Assembly (NCBI RefSeq): GCF_005925345.1
Contig: NZ_SSHJ01000010.1
Location: 1-64,000, forward strand
Reading direction: 5' to 3'
From: Pedobacter ureilyticus
GTDB taxonomy: Bacteria > Bacteroidota > Bacteroidia > Sphingobacteriales > Sphingobacteriaceae
DNA length: 64,000 nucleotides
Shown: piece after piece, positions 35,369-44,869 of the stretch
Position numbering within the stretch: the stretch's first letter is position 1
Layout: the number at the start of each line of letters is the position of its first letter
Translations under genes and position numbers: made by a program
Notes under the pieces: model-generated
The model's input: the letters and a program-made list of their open reading frames with translations, nothing else
Database searches by the model: none
Told to the model about the DNA's origin: nothing

Positions 35369-36958
35369 ATGAGCAAGATCAATCTTTTAATTGTTGATGA
35401 TAAGCAGGAAAACATTATTGCCTTAGAAGCACTGCTAAACCGTAACGACATCAACATTATTACCACAACTTCGCCTAACGATGCACTGCGCATTTGTTGG
35501 GAGAAAGACATTGCTATTGCGCTGGTAGATGTTCAAATGCCCGAAATGAACGGTTTCGAATTGGTAGAGATACTGAAGAATAACGTTCGCACCCAAGATA
35601 TACTGATCATTTTTGTAACCGCAATTTCTACAGAAGCTAAATATGCCATTAAAGGGCTAAGTGCTGGTGCAGTAGATTATTTGTACAAACCTTTAGATCC
35701 CTATATCACTTCTGCCAAAGTAGATTCTTTTATACAATTGGTTAAAACACAAATTGAAATTAAAACTAAAAACCAACAGCTAGAAAAAATACAGGCAGAT
35801 TTAATTAAGGCCAAAGAAGAAGCAGAGCAGGGAAAAAGAGCGAAAGAAAGTTTTATGGCCAATATGAGCCACGAAATTCGCACACCAATTAATGGTATCA
35901 TAGGCCTAGTTAGTTTATTGCAGAAAGAACCTTTTAATGAAAGCCAAAAGGAGATGCTTAACCTCCTTGAAATATCATCTAGTTCTTTGCTAGGGGTAAT
36001 CAACGATATTTTAGACCTGTCTAAAATTGAAGCTGGCAAGTACAAGATTAGCTTTTCCGAAACGGATATCAAAGAACTGGTAACCCAAGCGGCCAACTTG
36101 CTCAACATTAAAGCAATTGAGAAGCACATCTTTTTAAAACTAGTTATTGACCAAAATGTACCTCGTTTTATCATGGCTGATTCGCTACGCTTAAATCAAA
36201 TTTTCATGAATTTATTGAGCAATGCGGTAAAATTCACAAATGAAGGTGAGGTAATATTTAAAGTAGAAGCGCTCGAAGAAAAAGCCAATACTACCTTAAT
36301 CAGATTTTCTGTAATTGATACCGGAATTGGCATTCCAGAAGAACATATCAACACTATTTTCCATTCTTTTGAGCAAGTAGAAAACGTACACACCAGAGTT
36401 TATGGCGGCACGGGCTTAGGCTTGTCTATTGTTAAAAAACTGGCAGAACTAAAAGGTGGCACATTAGATGTGCAAAGCCAGTTGGGTAAAGGAAGTACCT
36501 TCTCTTTCACTAAATGGTACAAAACTGTAGAAAAAGAGACGGAAATTAATATCTCTAAAGCACCAGAAACACTTCCTAACTTAGAAGGCTTACGTATTTT
36601 AATTGCCGAAGACAACTCTATCAACGTTTTCCTGATTGTAAAAATACTAAACGATTGGAAAGTACAATCTACTGTAGTGACCAATGGCGCAGCAGCTTTA
36701 GAAGCTTTGGCAAAAGAAAATTTCGATTTGATATTGATGGATACTTACATGCCCATTATGAACGGTTTAGAGGCAATTCAGAAGATAAGAGAAGGGCATC
36801 TCCCAGGCAAAGAAAACATTCCAATCATCTCTTTTTCAGCAGGTGTATTAGATTCGGATCAAGAAACTGCCAGACGTGTAGGTGCCGATGACATCATTGG
36901 AAAACCATTTAAAATAGGTACGCTACACGAAAAAATTACTAGGCTAGTTAAAAAATAG
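35369..36958 (+). CDS. receiver-kinase-receiver hybrid histidine kinase
   Basis: The 529-aa cytoplasmic protein has a receiver at 1-125 (IVDDKQENI, Asp in ALVDVQMPEMNG, KP motif LYKPLDP), a short coiled linker, HisKA with ANMSHEIRTPING (His168), HATPase_c (about 265-385; DTGIGIPE, GGTGLGL) and a C-terminal receiver (about 405-525; IAEDNSINV, ILMDTYMPIMNG). A receiver in front of a kinase is typical of the partner that takes phosphate from an upstream sensor, here probably the CHASE3-GAF kinase in the same operon. Both ends are normal and the 3' end has no obvious terminator. Confidence 0.92.
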   Translation: MSKINLLIVDDKQENIIALEALLNRNDINIITTTSPNDALRICWEKDIAIALVDVQMPEMNGFELVEILKNNVRTQDILIIFVTAISTEAKYAIKGLSAGAVDYLYKPLDPYITSAKVDSFIQLVKTQIEIKTKNQQLEKIQADLIKAKEEAEQGKRAKESFMANMSHEIRTPINGIIGLVSLLQKEPFNESQKEMLNLLEISSSSLLGVINDILDLSKIEAGKYKISFSETDIKELVTQAANLLNIKAIEKHIFLKLVIDQNVPRFIMADSLRLNQIFMNLLSNAVKFTNEGEVIFKVEALEEKANTTLIRFSVIDTGIGIPEEHINTIFHSFEQVENVHTRVYGGTGLGLSIVKKLAELKGGTLDVQSQLGKGSTFSFTKWYKTVEKETEINISKAPETLPNLEGLRILIAEDNSINVFLIVKILNDWKVQSTVVTNGAAALEALAKENFDLILMDTYMPIMNGLEAIQKIREGHLPGKENIPIISFSAGVLDSDQETARRVGADDIIGKPFKIGTLHEKITRLVKK

Positions 36959-37129
36959 CCCGCTTACTTAATGCAGATGATAGCCTTTATGTTATGCCTA
37001 ATTTTCAATCTCTTCTAATTTATGGTTGATATTGCTTCATTTCGAGCATAAAATAAATTAACGCTTAGAACAGCTCTAATTGCAAAATCTCGAAGAGCAG
37101 CGCAAGGACAAAAACGTCCGTAATTCGCC

Positions 37130-37690
37130 TTACTTATTAAACAATGTCATGGTTTGAGCAGCACCAATGGTGGCAAAGCTCTTAATCATAGTCACGGCCC
37201 TGTTTACCAACACGGGGAGTTCTTTTTTCTCGTTCTTATCGAACTGGCCAAGTACAAAATCTGCTTGCCTACCTTTCGGAAAATCATTACCTATACCAAA
37301 ACGTAAACGAGCATAGTTTTGTCCGCCGCAAACCTCTTCTATACTTTTTAAACCATTGTGCCCGGCGCTACTGCCCTGCAATTTCATTCGCAACTTGCCC
37401 AAGGGTAACGCCAAATCATCCACCAAGACCAATACATTTTCTGGCACTATTTTCAGCTCTTTCATCCAATAGTTAACCGCCTTGCCGCTTAAATTCATGT
37501 AGGTAGTAGGTTTAATAACATGCAACTTTTTGCCCTTGTGAGACACCTCTGCATAATAAGCTAATCTTCCATGTTCAAAACTACCTTCTAGCCCGTTAAC
37601 CAATTCATCAGCAATATCAAACCCTATGTTATGCCTAGTACCAACATATTCGGCACCAATATTTCCTAAACCTACAATCAGAAATTTCAT
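37130..37690 (-). CDS. pth: peptidyl-tRNA hydrolase
   Basis: The 186-aa enzyme cleaves peptidyl-tRNA released from stalled ribosomes. Family signatures: GLGNIGAEYVGTRHNIGF with the catalytic His at about 20, PTTYMNLSGKAV, VLVDDLALPLG and GSSAGHNGLKSIE. Length is normal. It lies downstream of rplY and prs on the same strand, separated from rplY by the terminator at 37825-37853, so it may have its own promoter. rplY and pth next to each other is a common Bacteroidota and general bacterial arrangement. Confidence 0.97.
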   Translation of the reverse strand: MKFLIVGLGNIGAEYVGTRHNIGFDIADELVNGLEGSFEHGRLAYYAEVSHKGKKLHVIKPTTYMNLSGKAVNYWMKELKIVPENVLVLVDDLALPLGKLRMKLQGSSAGHNGLKSIEEVCGGQNYARLRFGIGNDFPKGRQADFVLGQFDKNEKKELPVLVNRAVTMIKSFATIGAAQTMTLFNK

Positions 37691-37824
37691 GGCGCTAAGT
37701 TAAATGCTTAAAGCTAAAAGACCAAAGAATAGTTGGCGGTTGGCAGTTAACAGTTTGCAATTGGCAAGTGGCAACTGCACAACCTGTAGTTAGGGATTAA
37801 ACCATATAAAATTTTAACATAAAA

Positions 37825-37855
37825 AAATGGCATCCTGTATTGGAATGCCATTTGA
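37825..37855 (-). terminator. rho-independent terminator after rplY
   Basis: AAATGGCAT/ATGCCATTT (37825-37833 and 37845-37853) with a T-tract on the minus strand, 36 bp after the rplY stop. Confidence 0.8.
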
Positions 37856-37888
37856 TCTTGTGTAATCAAGAAAATCCTTAAATCTTGA

Positions 37889-38470
37889 CTATTTTTTACC
37901 TTTAGCTTCGTTTTCAGCTTGTTTCAACGCTCTAGACATACCTACAGAAACGATAGTATCTTCTTGAGTGTTAGTCACAGCATATTCAGCTTTTTCTAAA
38001 TCACGAACGCGGAATAAGTTACCTACCTCTAATTTAGCAATACTTACTTCAACTACTTGAGGCATGTGTTTAGGCAATGCTTTAACACGTAGTTTACGTA
38101 ATTTCTGAACTAATTTACCACCCATTTTAACACCTGGAGAAGTACCGGTTAATTTAACAGGAATTTCCATTGTGATTTCTTTATCATCAAATAATTGAAG
38201 AAAATCAACGTGTAACAATAGATCAGTTAATGGATGATATTGAGCATCTTTTACGATAGCTTTAACAGGTTTACCATCAACAGTAATTTCGATAAAACTA
38301 GCTTCTGGAGAATAGATAGCATCATTTAAATCAGTTCTTGTGATGGCAAAGTGCACTTGCTCCTTACCTCCGTACAATACCGCAGGAACCTTACCTTCGT
38401 AACGAAGCTCTTTGGCATCGCGTTTCCCTACGTTCTCTCTAAGAGAACCGCTAATAGCGATTGTTTTCAT
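37889..38470 (-). CDS. rplY: 50S ribosomal protein L25/general stress protein Ctc
   Basis: The 193-aa protein is bL25 of the long CTC type, which binds 5S rRNA. Signatures: ISGSLRENVGKRDAKELR, VPAVLYGG, LLHVDFLQL and the second-domain PVKLTGTSPGVKMGG; the C-terminal Lys-rich tail ends NEAKGKK. Length and order are normal. It lies 132 bp downstream of prs, with two 34-bp direct repeats in that gap. Confidence 0.96.
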   Translation of the reverse strand: MKTIAISGSLRENVGKRDAKELRYEGKVPAVLYGGKEQVHFAITRTDLNDAIYSPEASFIEITVDGKPVKAIVKDAQYHPLTDLLLHVDFLQLFDDKEITMEIPVKLTGTSPGVKMGGKLVQKLRKLRVKALPKHMPQVVEVSIAKLEVGNLFRVRDLEKAEYAVTNTQEDTIVSVGMSRALKQAENEAKGKK

Positions 38471-38504
38471 TTTATATTTATTTATTGTTGTTTAACTGGT
38501 TAAC

Positions 38505-38595
38505 TGTTTAAACCGATTAACTGAATAACCAATTCGACATATTAACCTTTTATTATCTTGTTGTTTAAATCGGTTAACCGAATAACCAATTCAAC
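38505..38595. repeat. two 34-bp imperfect direct repeats between prs and rplY
   Basis: TGTTTAAACCGATTAACTG (from 38505) and TGTTTAAATCGGTTAACCG (from 38562) each continue with AATAACCAATTC, 57 bp apart, with about five differences. Each half contains GGTTAAC/GATTAAC-type short inverted segments. It could be a regulatory site or slipped duplication. Confidence 0.6.
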
Positions 38596-38602
38596 GAATA
38601 AC

Positions 38603-39544
38603 CTAAACTCTAAAAAGTTCGCTAATTGAGCCATATTCGTTTACACTGGCAATGGCTTTAGCAAATAATTTTGCCGTACTTAACTGTTTAATTTTAGGAC
38701 TTTGCTGTTTCAATGGAATAGTATCTGTTACAATTAACTCTTCCAATACCGAGTTTTCTACCGTTTCGTAAGCTTTACCAGATAAAACAGGGTGCGTACA
38801 AACCGCTCTTACACTTTTAGCACCATTATCCATAATTAACTGCGCAGCCTTAGCGAGGGTACCTGCAGTATCGCAAATATCGTCAATTAAAACGATATCT
38901 TGTCCAGTAACATCACCAATGATAGACATTGATTCTATTTCGTTGGCACGTTTACGGCGCTTATCGCAAATTACAACCTCTGCATTAAAAAACTTAGCAA
39001 AAGTTCTAGCCCTGTAAGAACCGCCCATATCAGGAGAGGCAATTGTTAAATTTTCTAAACCCAGGCTCTTGATGTAAGGAACAAAAATTACCGCCCCATC
39101 CAAGTGGTCTACTGGTATATCAAAAAAACCTTGAATTTGCGCCGCATGTAAATCCATAGTCATGATACGATGAATACCTGCTGCTTTTAACAAGTTGGCT
39201 ACCAATTTAGCCCCAATTGCTACCCTAGGCTTATCTTTCCTGTCTTGACGAGCCAAACCATAATAAGGAACAACTGCTGTAATGTAATGTGCCGATGCTC
39301 TACGAGCGGCATCAACCATTAACAAAAGCTCCATTAAGTTATCACTTGGTTGGTAAGTAGATTGCACTAAAAAAACATCACATCCTCTTACCGATTCGTC
39401 GAATGAAGGCTGGAATTCACCGTCGCTAAATTTACTTAAGGTAACACTACCAACAGGTTTACCGTATTCCTCAGCTATTTTGCTAGCGAGGTCTTTGGTT
39501 CCACTTCCGGCAAAAATTTTAACGGGATTAAATTGCAATGGCAT
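38603..39544 (-). CDS. prs: ribose-phosphate pyrophosphokinase
   Basis: The 313-aa class I PRPP synthetase makes phosphoribosyl pyrophosphate from ribose 5-phosphate and ATP. Signatures: FSDGEFQPSFDESVRG, ATP-site YYGLARQDRKDKPR, PRPP loop VLIDDICDTAGTL, and DLHAAQIQGFFDIPVDHL. Length is normal. It lies downstream of tRNA-Gln on the same strand and upstream of rplY and pth. Confidence 0.97.
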   Translation of the reverse strand: MPLQFNPVKIFAGSGTKDLASKIAEEYGKPVGSVTLSKFSDGEFQPSFDESVRGCDVFLVQSTYQPSDNLMELLLMVDAARRASAHYITAVVPYYGLARQDRKDKPRVAIGAKLVANLLKAAGIHRIMTMDLHAAQIQGFFDIPVDHLDGAVIFVPYIKSLGLENLTIASPDMGGSYRARTFAKFFNAEVVICDKRRKRANEIESMSIIGDVTGQDIVLIDDICDTAGTLAKAAQLIMDNGAKSVRAVCTHPVLSGKAYETVENSVLEELIVTDTIPLKQQSPKIKQLSTAKLFAKAIASVNEYGSISELFRV

Positions 39545-39570
39545 GATTTGCGGGTATCAATGCTTGTTAA

Positions 39571-39604
39571 TAAAAAATCGGGTTGCGGTTTTATTCACAA
39601 CCCG
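39571..39604 (-). terminator. rho-independent terminator after tRNA-Gln
   Basis: On the minus strand CGGGTTG/CAACCCG (39579-39585 and 39598-39604) is followed by ATTTTTTATT, 10 bp after the tRNA end. Confidence 0.75.
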
Positions 39605-39614
39605 AAGTGATTTG

Positions 39615-39685
39615 TTGTCCGACCTGGATTCGAACCAAGACAAACAGTACCAAAAACTGTCGTACTACCCTTATACTATCGGACA
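39615..39685 (-). tRNA. tRNA-Gln (anticodon TTG)
   Basis: A 71-nt cloverleaf: acceptor TGTCCGA/TCGGACA, D arm with GGGTAGTA, anticodon arm ACAGT/ACTGT with loop TTTTGGT and anticodon TTG, T arm CTTGG-TTCGAAT-CCAGG. The 3' CCA is not encoded. It has no neighbouring tRNAs. Confidence 0.95.
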
Positions 39686-39938
39686 ATCTCCTCTTTCTAA
39701 CGCTTTCTCAAGCGTGTTGCTGAAAGGGAATGCAAATGTACGCACATTTTTCAAACTTGCAAATATCTCGCACAAAAAATTTTAAAATATTTTCTACCCT
39801 TACTGAGTGTCAGGCAGATTTAGTTATTTTTTGTTAAATAAGGTTAATCGCTAACTCCTATATCAATCTATTTCTTTATTTTCGGCAGCATTTTAATGCA
39901 CCAAACCATCAAGGATTAGAAATCATCATATCACAAAT

Positions 39939-42900
39939 ATGAACTATTCAAAAGTAAACAATATCATTGGTTGGGCTTGTTTTTTTATAGCCACCCTCAC
40001 TTATGTTTTAACGCTAGAGCCAACGGCAAGTTTCTGGGATTGCGGAGAGTTTATTGCTTCGGCCTATAAAATGCAGGTAGTACACCAACCTGGAGCTCCC
40101 CTATTTTTAATGATAGAGCGTTTTTTCTCATTATTGGCCATGGGCGATAAAAGTAAAATTGCCTATTTCATGAACTTTGGTTCGGCAGTAGCAAGCGGTG
40201 CCACCATTCTCTTCCTTTTTTGGACCATTACAGCTTTAGCTAAAAAAGTATTAATTAGAAAAGCTGAAGAAGTAACTACAGCCAACCTAATTACTATTAT
40301 GGGTGCAGGTGTAGTTGGCGCTTTAGCCTATACTTATTCAGATAGTTTCTGGTTTTCGGCTGTTGAGGCTGAGGTTTATGCACTTTCTTCTTTATTTACT
40401 GCCATTGTATTTTGGGGTATTTTAAAATGGGAAGCTGTTGCGGACGAGCCTAAAGCAGATAGATGGTTGCTATTTATTGCCTATATCATGGGTTTATCAA
40501 TTGGTATCCACTTGTTAAACTTATTAACCATTCCCGCAATTGCATTTGTTTACTATTTCAAAAAAACAGAAAAACCAACTACGCCAGGTATATTTAAAAC
40601 ACTTGGTATCGGTATCTTAATCTTGGCAGTAGTACAATATGGCATCATCCAATATTTAGTATCGTTTGGCGCTTACTTTGATCTTTTCTTTGTAAACACT
40701 TTAGGGCTGGGCTTTGGAACTGGCGTGTTGTTTTTTGCCGTTCTTTTAATCGGCGGCCTTGTTTGGGGCATTAGGTATTCTATCAAACACCAAAAAAAGA
40801 TCTTAAACTTAGCTTTACTGTCTACCGTACTCATCATATTCGGTTATGGTTCTTTTGCCATGATTATTATCAGAGCGCAAGCAAAACCTAATTTGAACAA
40901 TAGTGACCCAGACAATGCTTTTTCGTTTTTAAGCTATTTGAACCGTGAACAATACGGAGATAGGCCGCTGCTTTTTGGCCCAAACTACAATTCTATTCCT
41001 AAATACAAGGATGATGGTTCTGCTCCTATTTATAAAGAAACTGGAAAAAGCTACCGTAAAGGAGATACCAAATATGAGGTTTCTGGCACAAAAACAAAAC
41101 GTATCTATGGCGAGAATGAAACCTTTCCTGATAGTATCCGCAGGTTACAGCATGAAGTTTTATTTCCTCGAATGTACAGTGATGAACAAAGGCATGTAAG
41201 TTACTATAAAGACATGATGGGAATGAGCGATGAACACTTCCCGAATTTCTTTGACAACTTAGGCTTCTTTATGCGTCATCAGGTTGGTTTTATGTACATG
41301 CGCTATTTCTTATGGAACTTTGCTGGCCGCCAAAACGAAGAGCAAGGTCAGGGCAGCTTATACGAAGGCCAATGGATTAGTGGTTTAAAACCTATTGATG
41401 CGATGCTTTATGGAGACCAAAGCAACTTACCTCCTTCTATTAAAGAGAGCAACTCGTACAACCGTTTTTACTTCTTGCCATTAATTTTAGGCGTAATTGG
41501 AGCAGTTTGGCACTTTGGCCGCCACCCTAAAGATGCGGGCATTATTGGTTTACTGTTTTTCTTTACAGGTTTGGCCATTGTACTTTACCTCAATCAAAAA
41601 CCTATGGAGCCACGAGAGAGAGATTATGCATACGTTGGTTCTTTCTATGCATTTGCCATTTGGATTGGTTTGGGTATTATCGCAATTAAAGAGTGGCTAT
41701 TTAAGAAGATGGACCCAAAAACTGGCGCTATTGCCGCTACCGTAATTGGCTTGCTTGTGGCACCAGTATTGATGGCTAAAGAAGGCTGGAACGATCACGA
41801 TAGGTCTGAGAAAACACTTGCCCGCGACATTGCCATAAGCTACATGGAATCTTGTGCACCAAATGCCATTTTGTTTACTTACGGAGATAATGATACTTAC
41901 CCACTATGGTATGCACAAGAGGTAGAAGGTATCAGACCAGATATCAGATTAGTGAACTTAAGCTTATTTGATACAGATTGGTATATCAATGGCATGAAAC
42001 GCAAGGTTCACGAATCGGAACCGCTGCCAATTTCGATGACAGAGAAGCAATACGTTTCTGGAGTAAGAGATGTAATGTACCATAAAGACATGGGCATTGC
42101 AGAACCTGTTGAACTTAAACAGATTGTAGATTTATTGTTATCAGACGATGCTGACGACAAACTACCACTGCAAGATGGTTCTACCACCAACTTTATTCCA
42201 ACTAAGAAATTTAAGATAACTGTTAATCCGCAGGATGTAATTAACACCAAAACCTTACCTGCAAACCGTGCCGGAGAAATTGTACCAAGCTTAGAATGGA
42301 CTTTTAACAAAGATTATGTAACCAAAGGAACTTTAGCAATGCTAGATATTTTGGCGCATAACAATTGGAAACGCCCGGTATATTTTGCTAGCACAGTACC
42401 TTCAGATCAGTTTAATGGTTTGGATAATTACCTGTACAGCGAAGGTTTGGCCCTAAGGTTATTACCTTTAGACCCTACTAAGAGAGGCGAAGAAGAACAG
42501 CCCATTAACTTAAACCCGATGTATGACAACATCATGAACAAGTTTAAGTGGGGTAATATTAAAAATGCCAAGTACTTGGATATCCAGTCGGCTGATGACA
42601 TCTCTATCTTCAACAATATCTTTAACAGCTTAACTACCGGACTAATCAAAGCTGGCAGATTAGAAGATGCTAAAAAGGTGATGAAAAGATATGATGAGGT
42701 TATCCCAACGAAAATTTACGGCATGCGTGCCGCTATGGGAGCAGCAACAATGGCGCAAAACCTTTATACTTTGGGCGAAACCGAAAAAGCAAATCAGCTC
42801 ATCAAAAAATATGCTGATTATATAGGCAAGGAAGTTACTTATCTAGGCGACGTTTCTAAAAGCAAAAACAGATTGGTTGGTCAGCAACCTATTCAAATTG

Positions 42901-43058
42901 GTTTATTTTATGGCTTAATGCCGATGGCGAAAGTAGCTAAACAGTATAACCAAACTAAACTTGCCCAAGAGTTAGAAAACCAGCTTAAATCTTTATTTGA
43001 TAAGGGCGGCTTTGCACAATATTTCGGCGAATTACCTCCCGATTTTATGAACATGTAA
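39939..43058 (+). CDS. GT117/DUF2723 membrane glycosyltransferase
   Basis: The 1,039-aa multi-pass protein begins with a cytoplasmic end and about a dozen membrane helices. The family signature lies in the first loop: TLEPTASFWDCGEFIASAYKMQ, then HQPGAPLFL. DUF2723 proteins (GT117, TMEM260 family) are related to protein O-mannosyltransferases and are thought to use a lipid-linked sugar to glycosylate exported proteins. A second signature is KPMEPRERDYAYVGSFYAFAIW. The C-terminal third (from about 650) is soluble, with TPR-like helices near 860-960. It is a single gene with a terminator. General O-glycosylation is widespread in Bacteroidota. Confidence 0.9.
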   Translation: MNYSKVNNIIGWACFFIATLTYVLTLEPTASFWDCGEFIASAYKMQVVHQPGAPLFLMIERFFSLLAMGDKSKIAYFMNFGSAVASGATILFLFWTITALAKKVLIRKAEEVTTANLITIMGAGVVGALAYTYSDSFWFSAVEAEVYALSSLFTAIVFWGILKWEAVADEPKADRWLLFIAYIMGLSIGIHLLNLLTIPAIAFVYYFKKTEKPTTPGIFKTLGIGILILAVVQYGIIQYLVSFGAYFDLFFVNTLGLGFGTGVLFFAVLLIGGLVWGIRYSIKHQKKILNLALLSTVLIIFGYGSFAMIIIRAQAKPNLNNSDPDNAFSFLSYLNREQYGDRPLLFGPNYNSIPKYKDDGSAPIYKETGKSYRKGDTKYEVSGTKTKRIYGENETFPDSIRRLQHEVLFPRMYSDEQRHVSYYKDMMGMSDEHFPNFFDNLGFFMRHQVGFMYMRYFLWNFAGRQNEEQGQGSLYEGQWISGLKPIDAMLYGDQSNLPPSIKESNSYNRFYFLPLILGVIGAVWHFGRHPKDAGIIGLLFFFTGLAIVLYLNQKPMEPRERDYAYVGSFYAFAIWIGLGIIAIKEWLFKKMDPKTGAIAATVIGLLVAPVLMAKEGWNDHDRSEKTLARDIAISYMESCAPNAILFTYGDNDTYPLWYAQEVEGIRPDIRLVNLSLFDTDWYINGMKRKVHESEPLPISMTEKQYVSGVRDVMYHKDMGIAEPVELKQIVDLLLSDDADDKLPLQDGSTTNFIPTKKFKITVNPQDVINTKTLPANRAGEIVPSLEWTFNKDYVTKGTLAMLDILAHNNWKRPVYFASTVPSDQFNGLDNYLYSEGLALRLLPLDPTKRGEEEQPINLNPMYDNIMNKFKWGNIKNAKYLDIQSADDISIFNNIFNSLTTGLIKAGRLEDAKKVMKRYDEVIPTKIYGMRAAMGAATMAQNLYTLGETEKANQLIKKYADYIGKEVTYLGDVSKSKNRLVGQQPIQIGLFYGLMPMAKVAKQYNQTKLAQELENQLKSLFDKGGFAQYFGELPPDFMNM

Positions 43059-43072
43059 AATCTTAAATCGTT

Positions 43073-43112
43073 TAAAAAACCGTCCTGATTAAAATCGGGA
43101 CGGTTTTTTTTG
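43073..43112 (+). terminator. rho-independent terminator after the GT117 gene
   Basis: AAACCGTCC/GGGACGGTTT with loop TGATTAAAATC is followed by TTTTT, 15 bp after the stop codon. Confidence 0.8.
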
Positions 43113-43322
43113 TTCAATACCTCCTCTGTAACTTGGGTATCTATTGTTTTTCGTAGTTTGATTTGGTTTCAGTGAGCTACATCTGGCTACGGTTCTTCCT
43201 GAAAGGGAGAGAAGTGACTGTGTAGATACGGGCATTTTTTTAGCTATAGCCCAACATTAATTGTTTACACTACCGTTCCTTCTTTTTGACAAGGGAGGTT
43301 TGGGTCTGGCATAAAAGCCAAC

Positions 43323-43356
43323 AAAAAAGCACGACCATGATTGATCGTGCTTTTTA
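43323..43356 (-). terminator. rho-independent terminator after accA
   Basis: AGCACGA/TCGTGCT stem (within AAAAAAGCACGACC and GATCGTGCTTTTT) with T-tracts in both directions; on the minus strand it lies 58 bp after the accA stop. Confidence 0.75.
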
Positions 43357-43413
43357 TATATTTTTCGTATCTATCCAGACTAACTTCTGATTACTGATAC
43401 CTGCCTACTAATC

Positions 43414-44376
43414 TTATTCGTTTACTACGCCCATTGCACAGAATTTATCAATTCTTGCAGCAATCAGTTTTTCAGCGTTAGCTTTCTTCAGTGATTTTAA
43501 ATCAACTAAAATTTGATCTTTTAGGGTTGCAGCCATCTCTTCTGGATTTTGGTGTGCACCGCCTAGGGGCTCTTTAACGATACCATCAATTAACTTGTTG
43601 GCATACATATTTTCGGAAGTCAACTTTAAGCATTCCGCAGCTTTCTCTTTAAAGTCCCAGCTTCTCCATAAAATGGAAGAACAAGACTCTGGCGAGATTA
43701 CCGAATACCAAGTATGCTCTAACATGTAAACTTTGTCGCCGATACCAATACCCAATGCACCTCCAGATGCGCCTTCGCCTACAATGAAACAAAGAATTGG
43801 CACTTTAAGCACCGACATTTCTAACAAGTTACGAGCAATGGCTTCACCCTGTCCACGTTCTTCTGCCTCTAAACCTGGATAAGCTCCCATGGTATCGATA
43901 AAAGAAATTACAGGCTTATTGAATTTTTCTGCCAAACGCATTAAACGCAATGCTTTACGGTAACCTTCTGGGTTAGCCATACCAAAATTACGATACTGAC
44001 GCTCTTTGGTGTTTTTACCCTTTTGGTGACCGATAACCATTACAGTTTCGCCGTTAATGGTAGCAAAACCGCCAACGATCGCTTTATCATCGCCAACCGT
44101 TCTATCTCCATGCATTTCGATAAAATCATCGCAGATGAGGTTGATGTAATCCAATGTTTGTGGACGCTCTGCATGACGAGACATTTGAACTTTTTGCCAA
44201 CCTGTTAAATTAGCATACAGGCTTTTGCTGGTGTCATCAGCCTTTTCTTCTAGCTCTGCCAATGTAGCCGACATGTCTACTTTAGTCTTATCGGCAATTT
44301 GCTTAACCTTTTCGATTTGTTGATACAGATCGGTTAAAGGCTTTTCAAAATCAAAAGATGTTTTTAATTGTTCCAT
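43414..44376 (-). CDS. accA: acetyl-CoA carboxylase carboxyltransferase subunit alpha
   Basis: The 320-aa subunit pairs with AccD to move CO2 from biotin to acetyl-CoA, the first step of fatty acid synthesis. Signatures: [61 protein letters not shown] and [12 protein letters not shown]. Length is normal. It is a single gene followed by a terminator on the minus strand; accD is not nearby, as is usual. Confidence 0.97.
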   Translation of the reverse strand: MEQLKTSFDFEKPLTDLYQQIEKVKQIADKTKVDMSATLAELEEKADDTSKSLYANLTGWQKVQMSRHAERPQTLDYINLICDDFIEMHGDRTVGDDKAIVGGFATINGETVMVIGHQKGKNTKERQYRNFGMANPEGYRKALRLMRLAEKFNKPVISFIDTMGAYPGLEAEERGQGEAIARNLLEMSVLKVPILCFIVGEGASGGALGIGIGDKVYMLEHTWYSVISPESCSSILWRSWDFKEKAAECLKLTSENMYANKLIDGIVKEPLGGAHQNPEEMAATLKDQILVDLKSLKKANAEKLIAARIDKFCAMGVVNE

Positions 44377-44425
44377 AGTGGGGCAGCAAAATTAAGCATT
44401 TATATGCAAACAATAGAGAATAAAA

Positions 44426-44605
44426 TTAACGCGACCTCTTTTTAAGCGCCGACTTAACGGTGATATAGGCTAAACCTGCAGCTAACGATAAGCAGCCAAA
44501 ACCAAATAAAACAAATGTATGATCTTCACGACGTATAAAATCTATCCCTCTAACGGCTGCATAAATTGCAAAAACTAAGCTCAGAAAAGTTAAAATAATT
44601 TTCAT
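44426..44605 (-). CDS. 59-aa membrane protein
   Basis: A short minus-strand frame (ATG 44605, TAA 44426) with two hydrophobic helices (about 4-19, IILTFLSLVFAIYAAV; and 31-50, FVLFGFGCLSLAAGLAYITV) separated by RGIDFIRREDHT and ending in a basic tail LKKRSR. The layout (short loop, positive ends) fits a small two-helix inner-membrane protein. It is 49 bp upstream of accA on the same strand. No family recognised. Confidence 0.5.
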   Translation of the reverse strand: MKIILTFLSLVFAIYAAVRGIDFIRREDHTFVLFGFGCLSLAAGLAYITVKSALKKRSR

Positions 44606-44756
44606 CTTTCAATTGATTTGCGCAATGTTAAGATAGCCATTTTTGTTAAGTTTTCAAGGCGCTGACGCTAATTCTTAATTTACCACTAGCACATTCTTGG
44701 AACAATAGCCCTGATTGAAACGAAAATACTTTTTGGTGTAGGTGCGGTAATTGAAA

Positions 44757-44783
44757 CTTCGTAAGTTTTTGAAACTTACGAAG
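44757..44783. repeat. CTTACGAAG palindrome, copy 1
   Basis: AACTTCGTAAGTTT/AAACTTACGAAG forms a near-perfect hairpin with a TTG loop. A related palindrome lies at 47897-47932. It sits between the S10 peptidase and the small membrane protein gene. Confidence 0.55.
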
Positions 44784-44869
44784 CTTGTTTGGATGCTTTA
44801 ATAAAAAGATTGTAGTGAAAAGCAGGACAGATGTTGGATATTAGCACTACTTTTGCGCTTCAAAAAAAA

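Noticed and set aside
39480..39785. 101-aa plus-strand frame over tRNA-Gln
   Set aside because: It runs antisense through the tRNA and its terminator and has no protein-like features.
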